A stretch of 25,326 bases of DNA from an uncultured Collinsella sp. (GCA_900550825.1 URTZ01000008.1:1-25326), one strand, 5' to 3'. Positions 14,432-22,441 are shown, counted from the first letter of the stretch. The notes: generated by a model not told the origin, from the letters alone. Translations and numbers: made by a program.

Positions 14432-16824
14432 TGCCTGGCGTATAGCCCCGCTGCAGCAAGGGCGGCGGCGGTCGCCAGACTCACTGCAAGCCCAGAAAGG
14501 GCGCCCGGAGTCTTGTAGGTCATCACGATCCTATTCGCGCCTTTCTGCATGTTCAGGGATGACAAGCCCTTATCGGCGGCGGGCGTTAGTTCTGCGGCGG
14601 TTCCGTTTACCGTTACGTTCCAGCCCTCATCGTACGGAACGCTCAGCAGCAGGTTGCCGTCATCCTTGGCGGTATATTTGCCTTCGATTCTTCCGTCCTC
14701 AAAAACCGTCGGAACAAATTCGCTCGTCTTAAGCTCGTTAATAATCTGCTCGAAAACGTCCAGATTGAGGGCGTAAAAGACCGGCTCATTGTCTTGGGGC
14801 ATGTCTGTATAGCCCTCTGCGACTCCGATTGACACCGTATGCTGGCTCGGGGCGTCCGATGCATCCGCAATCTGACGGATATTATTGTCGAATCTCCAGG
14901 CCTCGTTTTCGATCGTTCGCTGGTCGATGGTAAGGGTGACGGGCCAATAACTGCCGGCGGTCGTATCTTTGTTGATGTAGAGATACCCGATGGAGCCTGC
15001 CGGAAGAGTAACGCTCCATTGCTTTAAGCTATCGCTATTCTCCGTGCTCGCGGCCTCGATCTTGGTATAGAGCTCGACCTCGCGGCCTAGGATTTTGCTG
15101 TAGAGGTCGTTCTGCTTTTCGAAGGGGTTCTCGCTCTTCAGCGTGCTGTTTTGTATATCGCTTGAGGCCGCGACGCCAATGCTGAGCGCATAGGGGTTCT
15201 CGTACACCGCGCTTGTGGAGTCGGCCTGATTCGTCTTGGCTAAAACGTATCCTGCAGGCGCGTTTTCAGGAATGGCGTACTTGACTCCCAACAGGGCATC
15301 GACGGCGAGAATGGGCTCGGCATAACGGGTTGAGAATTCGCCAACGCTGCTGTATCCAAGGGAGTTGAGCAGTGCGATGGCCTGCGGGTTGTTGGCAGAC
15401 GAATACGAAGACAACTGGTTGTACCCAAGCGCCAGGCCTTCGTTGAGGGCGGCGCTGTCGACGCGCGTGGTCGTGCGGTCAATGCGATAGAACGACGCCG
15501 AAGTCTGTTCTTGAATGGCCGTGATCGTGCCGGCTGCGGTGGCGACATAGGCGCTGTTGGCTTCTTCAGAATAGCCTGTGTACAGTTGGTTCCACATAAC
15601 ATGGGCGTTGGCAAATAGTTCAATTACCGTGAGTGCCAGGAGTGGCATGATGATGGCCGGACGATGGGCTCGACTTAGTGTTGGCCACTCTTTGAGTTTC
15701 TGCAGCGCGTATCCTGCGGCCCACAGCGTAAAGAAACTCAGCAAATAAGCCGTGCGCGAGTAGAAGCCGTTGGGGACGCGCATGCCGCACCAGATGTACT
15801 CGAGCGGGCTAAAAACGGAGCTTGCGACCAGGATTATCGTGACGACGAGTGTTGCGATGCGCGTCTTGATTGAAACCGTCCGGTTAACCAGCAGGCTTAC
15901 CGCGAGCAGCATCATGATGATGCCGCAATAGAACTGCGGTGTGTTTTCGTTGTTTACCCACATGCAGGGAAGAAAGCCCCTGATGAGCGACTTGAGGCTG
16001 GTTTTAAGTAGGGGGCCGAGTGCCAGAACGGGTCCGCCCTTGGACATGGCAAGGATGGTCGGCAAAAAGGTCCAGGCGGACAGAAGTAGTCCAAGCGCGA
16101 TAGCCCCGGCGAATCGCAGGGCCCGATCGAGCATGAGCTTCCAGCTAAATCCTTTTTCTGCAACATAATCGACAAATTCGACCAATACGAAGATGCAGAG
16201 GAACAGGATGCTGATGTAGGCCGTATACCAGCAGAACATGACATTGAGCGCCGTTGCGATGACGAGGCGGATCATACGCTGCTTGCGAATGAGCTCGTGG
16301 CATCCGTAGGCGCAGATGGGCAGCAGGATGAGGCAATCGATCCAGAGTGGGTTGCGCAGGTTGCTGATGGTCCAGCTGCAAAACGTGAACGAAAGGGAAA
16401 GCAGGAATGCGGCGGGCTTGGACAGGTCAAAGCGCTTTTGCACATACCAAGCGCTGCTGATGTGGATGCAGCCCAGTTTGAGCGCGGTTATGGCAAATAC
16501 GAAGAGCGTCAGCTTGTCTGCGGGAAACAGCACGCAGAGCAGGTTGAAGGGGCTGGCGAGGTAGTAGCTATAGAGCCCCCATGTGTTCATGCCGAGTCCC
16601 TGCGAGAAGGAATAGCGAAGGTTTGCCTCGCCTAAAAGGACGCGGCGAAACCACGCGAAGAAGTCGATGTATTGGTATTTGAGATCGTTGGTGAGAAACG
16701 AGTTGTCGCCAAAGGGGTAGACATGCCCCGCCGCTGCAAGTGCGACAAAGAGTGCGACGGAAAACGTGAAGCAGGCGGCGTAGAACGCCACATTCTTGAG
16801 CGTGCTGTTATTGGGCCGTGTCAT
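14413..16824 (-). CDS. YfhO-family membrane glycosyltransferase (GT-C fold)
   Basis: About 803 residues. The ATG at 16824 overlaps the upstream GT2 gene by 17 bases and has GAGG six bases ahead. The longer frame from 16902 would extend deep into that gene. An N-terminal membrane span leads into PFGDNSFLTNDLKYQYIDFFAWF, with acidic residues in the first external loop as in GT-C enzymes. Many membrane spans follow, then a soluble external domain (~residues 430-760) and a last span before a basic tail. In Bacillus and Listeria, YfhO-family proteins use an undecaprenyl-phosphate sugar made by a CsbB/GtrB-type enzyme to glycosylate lipoteichoic acid or other envelope polymers. The two GT2 genes just upstream fit that scheme. 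No GtcA-type flippase is visible here. Confidence 0.85.
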   Translation of the reverse strand: MTRPNNSTLKNVAFYAACFTFSVALFVALAAAGHVYPFGDNSFLTNDLKYQYIDFFAWFRRVLLGEANLRYSFSQGLGMNTWGLYSYYLASPFNLLCVLFPADKLTLFVFAITALKLGCIHISSAWYVQKRFDLSKPAAFLLSLSFTFCSWTISNLRNPLWIDCLILLPICAYGCHELIRKQRMIRLVIATALNVMFCWYTAYISILFLCIFVLVEFVDYVAEKGFSWKLMLDRALRFAGAIALGLLLSAWTFLPTILAMSKGGPVLALGPLLKTSLKSLIRGFLPCMWVNNENTPQFYCGIIMMLLAVSLLVNRTVSIKTRIATLVVTIILVASSVFSPLEYIWCGMRVPNGFYSRTAYLLSFFTLWAAGYALQKLKEWPTLSRAHRPAIIMPLLALTVIELFANAHVMWNQLYTGYSEEANSAYVATAAGTITAIQEQTSASFYRIDRTTTRVDSAALNEGLALGYNQLSSYSSANNPQAIALLNSLGYSSVGEFSTRYAEPILAVDALLGVKYAIPENAPAGYVLAKTNQADSTSAVYENPYALSIGVAASSDIQNSTLKSENPFEKQNDLYSKILGREVELYTKIEAASTENSDSLKQWSVTLPAGSIGYLYINKDTTAGSYWPVTLTIDQRTIENEAWRFDNNIRQIADASDAPSQHTVSIGVAEGYTDMPQDNEPVFYALNLDVFEQIINELKTSEFVPTVFEDGRIEGKYTAKDDGNLLLSVPYDEGWNVTVNGTAAELTPAADKGLSSLNMQKGANRIVMTYKTPGALSGLAVSLATAAALAAAGLYARHKKSRR

Positions 16825-17776
16825 CAGATTCCTCGTTGGACTCTCGAATGATATAGATGGGACGTCGTTTGGTTTCCAAGTAGGCTTTTGCCAAGTATTC
16901 ACCGATGATTCCTAGGCATAGGAGCTGCATGCCGCCAAACAGCGTAATGAGGCAGGCAAGGGAGGGCCATCCGCCTACGGGGTCGCCCCAAACAAGCGTT
17001 TTGACGAGGATGACGATAAATCCCAGGATGGCGATGAGACAGAAGACGATACCCGTGAGGGCGGCGAGGGAGAGCGGCGCCGTGGAAAACGCGACGATGC
17101 CGTCGATGGAATAGAGGAGCAGCGACCAAAAGCTCCATTTGGTCTCGCCGGCCACGCGGTTGACGTTTACGTAGGGGAGCCATTTGGTCTTGAAGCCGAC
17201 CCAGCCGTAAATGCCCTTGGAGAATCGGTTGTATTCGCCCATGGAGATGATGGCGTTGACCATAGGTCGCTTCATGAGCCTAAAATCGCGTGCTCCGTCG
17301 ACGATGTCGGCCTTGGAAATGCGGTTGATGATCTTGTAGAACATACGGGCACAGAAAGACCTGATGGGAGGCTCGCCTTCGCGGGTGGTCCTGCGTGTGG
17401 CGACGTTGTCGTAGTTTTCGGTCTGCAAGATCTCGTACATCTGCGGCAGGAGCGAGGGCGGGTCCTGCATGTCGGCATCCATGGTGGTGACATAGTCGCC
17501 CTTTGCGTGCTGGAGTCCGGCGAGTAGTGCCGCCTCCTTGCCAAAGTTGCGCGAGAAAGAGTGCCAGCGGATGGCGTATGGATGCGCCGCCGCGGCTTCT
17601 GCTTTCATGACGGCGAGCGTTTTGTCTGCCGAGCCATCGTCGATGAGGACGGCTTCAAAGGAGATGCCGGGGTCCTGCTGGGTCATGATGCGAACGACGC
17701 TATCGAGCTCCTTGAGAAAGATCGGAAGTGATTCCTGCTCGTTGTAGCACGGCACGACGATGGAGATGAGCGGCAT
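16808..17776 (-). CDS. GtrB/CsbB-type polyprenyl-phosphate glycosyltransferase (GT2)
   Basis: 322 residues. An N-terminal GT2 catalytic domain has VVPCYNEQESLP (8-19), IDDGSADKT (45-53) and MDADMQDPP (99-107). Two C-terminal membrane spans follow, ending in GEYLAKAYLETKRRPIYIIRE, the classic tail of bactoprenol glucosyltransferases. It should transfer a hexose from a nucleotide sugar to undecaprenyl phosphate on the cytoplasmic side, giving a donor for the GT-C enzyme encoded by the overlapping downstream gene. Six bases separate it from the gene upstream, whose stop lies inside the ribosome-site region (GAGAGGTAAACC). The tight packing argues for one transcript. The sugar is unknown. Confidence 0.88.
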   Translation of the reverse strand: MPLISIVVPCYNEQESLPIFLKELDSVVRIMTQQDPGISFEAVLIDDGSADKTLAVMKAEAAAAHPYAIRWHSFSRNFGKEAALLAGLQHAKGDYVTTMDADMQDPPSLLPQMYEILQTENYDNVATRRTTREGEPPIRSFCARMFYKIINRISKADIVDGARDFRLMKRPMVNAIISMGEYNRFSKGIYGWVGFKTKWLPYVNVNRVAGETKWSFWSLLLYSIDGIVAFSTAPLSLAALTGIVFCLIAILGFIVILVKTLVWGDPVGGWPSLACLITLFGGMQLLCLGIIGEYLAKAYLETKRRPIYIIRESNEESDDTAQ

Positions 17777-17782
17777 GGTGGT

Positions 17783-18754
17783 TTACCTCTCGCTTGGCTT
17801 GGAAGTAGGGTGGCCGGGCTGGTCATCGTAGGCGTATTTGCTGTACACGTTGACCTCCCACTGCTTTTTTTCGACCTTTGCCACGGAATCGAGGATGAAT
17901 CCGGTTGCAAGGCTCAGACCGCACAGGAACATAAACGACGCGGCGAGCATGGCGGTGGGGAAGCGTGGGACGAGGCCGGTTTGGAAATACTCGACAACGA
18001 TGGGCATGCCCAGGGCGAGGCCGATGATCGCAAACAGGAGCGCGACCAGGCTGAAGAACTTCAGCGGACGGTAGTCCTTGAACAGCGTACCGATCATCGC
18101 TATGACTTTGATGCCATCGCTGACGGTGTTGAGTTTGGACTCGGAACCCGCGGGACGGTCGCGGTACTCGATGGGCACATCTTTGATGCGCCAGCGGTGG
18201 TCGACGGCGTGGATCGAGAGCTCGGTTTCGATCTGAAAGCCCTCAGAAAGCACGGGGAAGGTTTTGACGAATGGGCGGCTCATGGCGCGGTAGCCGGTCA
18301 TGACGTCATCGAAACTGTAGCCATAGATCCACTTGATCATGGCGCGTACCAGGTTGTTGCCAAAGCCGTGGAAGGCACGTTTGTTCTCCTCGGCGTAGGT
18401 GCCGTTGGAAAGGCGGTCACCCACAGTCATGTCGGCCGTGCCGCTAAGGATGGGCTCGCAAAGGGTCTTGGCTGCCTCGGCGGGGTAGGTGTCGTCGCCG
18501 TCGACCATCAGGTAGCAATCGGCATCGATGTCGCGAAACATCTGGCGGCAGACGTTGCCTTTGCCCTGACGGGGCTCAAAACACACCGTGGCGCCGTGCT
18601 CGGCGGCGATACGCGAAGTATCGTCCGATGAGTTGTTGTCATAGACGTAGACCGTCGCCTGCGGAAGCTCGCGGTGGAAGTCGTCGATGACCTTACCGAT
18701 CGTGAGGGCTTCGTTGTAGCAGGGGATAATGACGGCAATGGATTCAGAATTCAC
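17783..18754 (-). CDS. Polyprenyl-phosphate mannose/glucose synthase-like GT2 with C-terminal membrane spans
   Basis: 323 residues from a GTG start with AAAGGAG eight bases ahead. Motifs: IIPCYNEALTIGKV (9-22), YDNNSSDDT (38-46), GKGNVCRQMF and VDGDDTYPAEA (84-94), the pattern of dolichol-phosphate-mannose-synthase-like enzymes. Later come DVMTGYRAMSRPF and EIELS-type segments, then two membrane spans near residues 235-255 and 270-295. It is first in a three-gene minus-strand unit with the GtrB-like and YfhO-like genes. A second polyprenyl-phosphate sugar, or a different sugar for the same GT-C enzyme, is the likely role. It diverges from the ABC exporter across 160 bases that carry promoter-like elements for both sides. 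Confidence 0.83.
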   Translation of the reverse strand: MNSESIAVIIPCYNEALTIGKVIDDFHRELPQATVYVYDNNSSDDTSRIAAEHGATVCFEPRQGKGNVCRQMFRDIDADCYLMVDGDDTYPAEAAKTLCEPILSGTADMTVGDRLSNGTYAEENKRAFHGFGNNLVRAMIKWIYGYSFDDVMTGYRAMSRPFVKTFPVLSEGFQIETELSIHAVDHRWRIKDVPIEYRDRPAGSESKLNTVSDGIKVIAMIGTLFKDYRPLKFFSLVALLFAIIGLALGMPIVVEYFQTGLVPRFPTAMLAASFMFLCGLSLATGFILDSVAKVEKKQWEVNVYSKYAYDDQPGHPTSKPSER

Positions 18755-18784
18755 TCAATGCTCCTTTGAATTTCAATTTCTGAA

Positions 18785-18813
18785 AGTATAGCCGTTTGCG
18801 CCTGGCATCCTAA
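18785..18813 (-). promoter_or_regulatory. Candidate promoter for the minus-strand glycosyltransferase unit
   Basis: On the minus strand TATACT (18790-18785) lies 17 bases downstream of TTAGGA (18813-18808). The -10 match is good and the -35 is poor. It sits about 30 bases ahead of the GTG start at 18754, leaving room for the AAAGGAG ribosome site. Confidence 0.4.
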
Positions 18814-18869
18814 GATGTGGGTTAGTTCTCCAGTTTTGTTGCGCGAATCGTTTGCATGGCTGTCGGGTC

Positions 18870-18875
18870 TATACT
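18870..18875 (+). promoter_or_regulatory. Candidate -10 box for the ABC exporter operon
   Basis: TATACT, 40 bases ahead of the GTG start at 18915. I see no acceptable -35 hexamer at the normal distance. The same -10 hexamer is used for the divergent unit, so the 160-base gap probably carries back-to-back promoters. Confidence 0.33.
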
Positions 18876-18914
18876 GTTCGTTTGTCAACGATTACGAGTA
18901 AAGGAGTTGCATCC

Positions 18915-19760
18915 GTGTCGGATCAGACAAAGCAACAAGAAACTCGCAGTCTGCCTGCGACGTTTGCTAAGAATGAATTTGAGAAGGACGCGTTTATCCT
19001 TCGTCAGCTGGTTACCAAGGATTTTAAGATTAAGTATCGTCGCAGCGTTTTGGGCGTTGCGTGGTCGGTGCTCAACCCGCTGCTGATGATGATCGTCATG
19101 GCCATCGTGTTCTCGACGATTTTTGCTCAGGGTCGCAACGGCTCCATTACGCCCGAGATGTACCCGCTGTACTTGATCGTGGGTAACGTCACCTTTGCCG
19201 TCATGTCCGAGTCTACGAACCAGGCGCTGACGTCGATCGTGGGTGCTGCCCCGCTGCTTAAGAAGGTTAAGGTGCACCGCTGGGTCTTCCCGGTGCAGAA
19301 GGTGCTCTTTTCGCTGGTGAACTTTGCCTTCTCGCTGGTCGCCGTCGCCATCGTTATGCTGTGGTTCCGCGTTATGCCTTCTTGGCACCTGATTCTGCTG
19401 CCGGTTTGCCTGCTGCTGCTTATGTGCTTCTGCATGGGCCTGGGCATGATGCTCTCTGCCCTTACGGTCTTCTTCCGCGACGTTATGCATCTGTGGAGCG
19501 TCGTCATTACGGCGTGGACTTACATTACGCCCATCTTCTGGACGACTGACTATATTGCGCAAATGCCGCATCTCGTGCGTATCTTGATGTATGCGAACCC
19601 CATGTTCAACTACCTGCAGTTTATGCGCGATATCTTCCTGTTCCAGACTACGCCCTCGCTTATGACGTTTGGTATGTGCGTTGCCTGGGCGGTTCTTGCG
19701 CTTATTATTGGCTATACCGTGTTCCATAAGTCCGAGCGCAAGTTCATCCTCTACATCTAA
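18915..19760 (+). CDS. ABC-2 polysaccharide exporter, membrane component (TagG/Wzm type)
   Basis: About 281 residues from a GTG at 18915 with AAGGAG (18901-18906) eight bases ahead. An earlier in-frame start at 18852 would overlap the -10 box. A soluble N-terminus ends in LVTKDFKIKYRRSVLGVAWS, the typical ABC-2 entry. Six membrane spans follow, with the motif FFRDVMHLW and a C-terminal span before FHKSERKFILYI. This is the permease of exporters that move finished lipid-linked teichoic acids, O-antigens or rhamnans. The ATPase gene follows after 11 bases. Polymer identity is open. With rhamnose genes near, a rhamnose-rich glycan or a teichoic-acid-like polymer are both possible. Confidence 0.9.
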   Translation: MSDQTKQQETRSLPATFAKNEFEKDAFILRQLVTKDFKIKYRRSVLGVAWSVLNPLLMMIVMAIVFSTIFAQGRNGSITPEMYPLYLIVGNVTFAVMSESTNQALTSIVGAAPLLKKVKVHRWVFPVQKVLFSLVNFAFSLVAVAIVMLWFRVMPSWHLILLPVCLLLLMCFCMGLGMMLSALTVFFRDVMHLWSVVITAWTYITPIFWTTDYIAQMPHLVRILMYANPMFNYLQFMRDIFLFQTTPSLMTFGMCVAWAVLALIIGYTVFHKSERKFILYI

Positions 19761-19771
19761 GGAGTGCTGTG

Positions 19772-20539
19772 ATGACTGAATCTGTTGTTGATTACAGCGA
19801 GCAGCCTCTGGCTGTCGAGGTCGACGACGTTACCATGATCTTTAACATGGCGTCCGAGTCGCTGACCAACCTCAAGGAGTACTTCATCAAGCTTGCCAAG
19901 CACGAGCTGTTCTTTGAGGAGTTTAGAGCGCTTAAGCACATCTCGTTCGATATTCATCGCGGCGAAGTTGTCGGTCTGGTTGGCACCAATGGTTCCGGTA
20001 AGTCTACGATGCTCAAGATTATCGCTGGCGTGCTTGAGCCAAGCGAGGGCAGCGTTAAGGTGCACGGTAACATCGCGCCGCTGATTGAGCTTGGTGCTGG
20101 TTTTGACCCCGAGCTGACCGCCCGCGAGAACATCTATCTGAACGGCGCCCTGCTTGGCTATACCAAGGAGTTCATCGATGCCAACTTTGACGGCATTATC
20201 GAATTCGCTGAGCTGCAGAACTTTGTCGATATGCCGCTTAAGAACTTCTCCTCGGGCATGGTGGCGCGTATCGCCTTTGCAATCGCGACGATTACCGAGC
20301 CCGATATTCTGATCGTTGACGAGACGTTGTCCGTCGGTGATGTGTTCTTCCAGCAGAAGTGCGAGGACCGTATCCAGCACTTTATCCAGAGCGGCGACGT
20401 GACGGTTCTGTTCGTTTCGCACTCTATGGAGCAGGTTGAGCGCATCTGCCAGCGTGCCGTTTGGATTGAGAAGGGTGACCTTCGCATGGACGGCCCGGTT
20501 GATGAGGTCTGCAAGGCGTATCGCGAGCAGTTCAACTAG
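19772..20539 (+). CDS. ABC-2 polysaccharide exporter, ATPase component (TagH/Wzt type)
   Basis: 255 residues from an ATG at 19772 with AAGGAG seven bases ahead (a GTG at 19769 is also in frame). Walker A is GTNGSGKST (71-79). ELGAGFDPELTARENIYLNG is the diagnostic block of polysaccharide-export ATPases. The signature is FSSGM, and Walker B is ILIVDETLSVGD followed by VSHSMEQV. The N-terminal stretch before Walker A is extended (NLKEYFIKLAKHE), as in TagH and Wzt. The C-terminal carbohydrate-binding domain of long Wzt proteins is absent, so export is probably not coupled to recognition of a capped chain end. It pairs with the permease upstream. Confidence 0.93.
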   Translation: MTESVVDYSEQPLAVEVDDVTMIFNMASESLTNLKEYFIKLAKHELFFEEFRALKHISFDIHRGEVVGLVGTNGSGKSTMLKIIAGVLEPSEGSVKVHGNIAPLIELGAGFDPELTARENIYLNGALLGYTKEFIDANFDGIIEFAELQNFVDMPLKNFSSGMVARIAFAIATITEPDILIVDETLSVGDVFFQQKCEDRIQHFIQSGDVTVLFVSHSMEQVERICQRAVWIEKGDLRMDGPVDEVCKAYREQFN

Positions 20540-20541
20540 GT

Positions 20542-20547
20542 TATAAT
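20542..20547 (+). promoter_or_regulatory. Candidate -10 box for tRNA-Arg
   Basis: A consensus TATAAT directly after the exporter stop codon, 46 bases before the tRNA 5' end. No clear -35 hexamer is visible within the end of the exporter gene, so this is tentative. Confidence 0.35.
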
Positions 20548-20593
20548 TACTTGCGCCTGACAGGCTTGCGCTTGCTTGGGCGTGCGGCTATTT

Positions 20594-20670
20594 GCTCCAT
20601 TAGCTCAGTTGGATAGAGCAGGGGACTTCTAATCCCAAGGTCGACGGTTCGAATCCGCCATGGAGCACCA
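20594..20670 (+). tRNA. tRNA-Arg (anticodon UCU), CCA encoded
   Basis: A full cloverleaf can be drawn. Acceptor stem GCTCCAT (20594-20600) pairs with ATGGAGC (20660-20666), with discriminator A and encoded CCA (20668-20670). The D stem is GCTC/GAGC, the anticodon loop is CTTCTAA with anticodon TCT at 20628-20630, and the T arm has GGTTCGAATCC. The first anticodon-stem pair is a G-A mismatch. It reads AGA codons, which are rare in the GC-rich host. tRNA 3' ends are common integration sites, and the sequence immediately behind this one is a gene remnant. Confidence 0.95.
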
Positions 20671-20680
20671 TCGTTTATTA

Positions 20681-20712
20681 AGCCCAGACCGCTTGGTGGT
20701 CTGGGCTTTTTT
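20681..20712 (+). terminator. Terminator after tRNA-Arg
   Basis: AGCCCAGACC (20681-20690) pairs perfectly with GGTCTGGGCT (20698-20707) around a 7-base loop, followed by six T. The T tract also reads as Phe codons at the front of the acyltransferase remnant that follows. Confidence 0.9.
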
Positions 20713-20942
20713 CACATGCCGGTGTTCTTTATTCTTGCCGGGTATACGTTTAGGCCGAAGCGGTGGTGCGAGCGTTCTGCGGACAGGCAAGCCTTGCCGT
20801 CTTTGCCTTTCATGCGGTTGACTGGTTTATCCCTTGGCAGACGATGCCGTTGCTTTTAACGCTGCCAGTACCATGGCTCTTTGCGTCGATTGTGCGCTGC
20901 GGGTGCGACATAGGGTTGGCGTACGTGATCAAGAAGGCGTAA
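20710..20942 (+). pseudogene. Internally deleted acyltransferase family 3 remnant
   Basis: Two pieces of one membrane-protein family appear in different frames. Frame 1 from 20710 reads FHMPVFFILAGYTFRPK, the characteristic N-terminal motif of acyltransferase-3 (OafA/NodX/fucose 4-O-acetylase type) proteins. After about 20760 that frame loses sense and stops near 20859. Another frame, open from 20754 to the TAA at 20940-20942, reads FCGQASLAVFAFHAVDWFIPW, then a hydrophobic span and a basic end LAYVIKKA. This is the pattern of the C-terminal spans of the same family (G-x-x-S-L-x-V-F-x-x-H). About 300 residues of the middle are missing. Intact members O-acylate surface glycans, which fits the locus. 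The first codons coincide with the T tract of the tRNA terminator. Identification is from motif memory only. Confidence 0.55.
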
Positions 20943-20943
20943 C

Positions 20944-20974
20944 AAAAACGGGGAGGACTAACTTGGCCCTCCCC
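20944..20974 (-). terminator. Terminator of the minus-strand NTPase/DUF4869 copy B unit
   Basis: On the minus strand GGGGAGG (20974-20968) pairs with CCTCCCC (20956-20950), followed by GTTTTTGTT. It lies 16 bases beyond the NTPase stop codon. It abuts the 3' end of the acyltransferase remnant, coming from the other side. Confidence 0.82.
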
Positions 20975-20990
20975 ACTATATCTAGTCTGT

Positions 20991-21992
20991 CTAGTCTGCC
21001 TTCAGGCACTCGGGCAAGACGTTTGCAACTGCATCCATCGCCTGTGGCTTTAGGTACTGCTCGTTGAGCAGCGCCTTTCTGTAGGCATAGCGAGTGTCTG
21101 CCGAGTACTTGATCAGCACATCCGTAAAGAATCGTTCCCAGCTTAAATAATCGCGACTTTCGATATAGCTTGAGGGATCCTTGAGGATCTTGGGAATGTC
21201 ACTGCTGGGTATGAGCCCGGAGCGCAGGAGTGTCCACTCGAATGATTCCGGGAGGAACAAGCGAACGTTCTTGTAAACGCGCTGTCCGAGCACCTTTTCG
21301 ATGTAGGGACCAAATGCTGCTCCGTCTCCAATAGCAAGGATGTTTTGCTCGGGACATTCGTGAATCGTACGTTTTAGATTCGCAACGCCGGTGGCGGTAT
21401 AGCAGGGGATCCCGAGCCGGTTGCAAAGAGCGTCGTAGAATTGATAGCCAGATTTGCTATCTTCGACAATTACGGCGTCGGGTACCTCGAATCCAACATT
21501 TAGATCCTGATACAGCATGCTTGCCGTGTGGTCATATAGCGGCTTGGTTACCGAGTAGAAGCGCCTGTCGCTCTTGCGGCCATTGATTGTTTTACTCGTC
21601 GTGTTGACTAGCTTTAGGATTTCATCAACGCTGTAGGGGAGCTCGTTGGCATCACGACGAGATATCAGAACAAAGTAGTTGGACGAGCCGTTTACGGCTT
21701 TGGCGAAGTCCTTTGAGTAGATGAACTCGTTGCCCTCATCTAGAAAGACGATTGAATCTTCGATGATCGACAGCTCGCGCTCCCAGCGTCTGCCGGAAAG
21801 CGTTTCGCAGGGCACGTCGCAGCTGAGTGCAACGCCGCTTTCCGGTCCTCGGTCGTTGTAGTCGCGAATCATCGAGATGAGCGTCGTTTTGCCCGTGCCG
21901 CTGTTGCCGCGGATGAAGGAGATGTTGCGTTTGAACGTGAGCGTGTATTTGACCTTTGCGCGCTCAACGATGACGGTATGCGTCCCCTTCAT
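20991..21992 (-). CDS. P-loop NTPase partner of the DUF4869-like protein, copy B
   Basis: 333 residues. Walker A is GNSGTGKTT (29-37) and Walker B is SIVFLDEG (80-87), with SSNYFVLISRRD (103-114), LPYSVDEI (118-125), VIVEDSKSGYQFYDAL (174-189), ILAIGDGAAFGPY (218-230) and LPESFEWTLLRSG (247-259). All of these line up with copy A at 10835-11809, so the two are paralogues of one family with a two-part structure: N-terminal NTPase and C-terminal domain of unknown type. The ATG overlaps the stop of the DUF4869-like gene by one base (TAATG), without a strong ribosome site, which points to translational coupling. No membrane segments are seen. A terminator follows. Function unknown. Confidence 0.72.
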   Translation of the reverse strand: MKGTHTVIVERAKVKYTLTFKRNISFIRGNSGTGKTTLISMIRDYNDRGPESGVALSCDVPCETLSGRRWERELSIIEDSIVFLDEGNEFIYSKDFAKAVNGSSNYFVLISRRDANELPYSVDEILKLVNTTSKTINGRKSDRRFYSVTKPLYDHTASMLYQDLNVGFEVPDAVIVEDSKSGYQFYDALCNRLGIPCYTATGVANLKRTIHECPEQNILAIGDGAAFGPYIEKVLGQRVYKNVRLFLPESFEWTLLRSGLIPSSDIPKILKDPSSYIESRDYLSWERFFTDVLIKYSADTRYAYRKALLNEQYLKPQAMDAVANVLPECLKAD

Positions 21993-22441
21993 TATTCATC
22001 AACATCCAAAAAATCATTGGTGGCACCGACGAACTCCTGCATGTTCCTGACGATGCGGCCGTCGTTATTGATGCGAATCTCAAAACGCTTCCAGGGAAAT
22101 TTCATGATGTGGTAAAGGGTCACCAGCACATCCTGCTCTTTGCCAATTTTGAGCAGCCAGCGGGCGCAGTTATCTCCGCAAGTGGATGCATTGAACACCA
22201 TGTTTGGTAGATTGCGAACCAGCAGCAGCGTCTTGACGCCGCCGGACAGTTCGAGTGGGGTGATCGAGCCCAGCTGCTTGCTTACGATGTTGTGGGGGCC
22301 GATGAGCTCTGATCCGTCCACACTTTTAATAATCTGTGCGGCCATAGGGTCTTCGAACCATGAGTCCAAATATGAGTTCCTAAAATAGGTCTCGGTATCG
22401 TAGATGGAACCGGGGTAATCTCCCAGATGGATGCTTAGCAT
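21992..22441 (-). CDS. DUF4869-like small protein, copy B of the two-gene cassette
   Basis: 149 residues from the ATG at 22441, with GGAG seven bases ahead. A TTG at 22471 in the same frame lies only a few bases from a TATAAT box and is therefore unlikely. It aligns without gaps to copy A (76 of 145 identical). LSGGVKTLLL (65-74), FNASTCGDNCA (83-93) and GRIVRNM (128-134) are kept, while the region 41-56 and the C-terminus vary. The order, small protein then NTPase, is the same as in copy A, and here the two genes overlap by one base. This copy is a stand-alone unit with its own -10 box and terminator, unlike copy A, which lies inside the rhamnose operon. Confidence 0.77.
   Translation of the reverse strand: MLSIHLGDYPGSIYDTETYFRNSYLDSWFEDPMAAQIIKSVDGSELIGPHNIVSKQLGSITPLELSGGVKTLLLVRNLPNMVFNASTCGDNCARWLLKIGKEQDVLVTLYHIMKFPWKRFEIRINNDGRIVRNMQEFVGATNDFLDVDE

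Noticed and set aside
20834..21067. 77-residue plus-strand frame running into the end of the copy B NTPase
   Set aside because: It crosses the minus-strand terminator and the certain NTPase stop, and it is a different frame from the one showing acyltransferase C-terminal features.
10388..22441. The two cassette copies acting as inverted repeats for DNA inversion
   Set aside because: They are in opposite orientation, but protein identity of about half means nucleotide identity is too low for ordinary homologous recombination.
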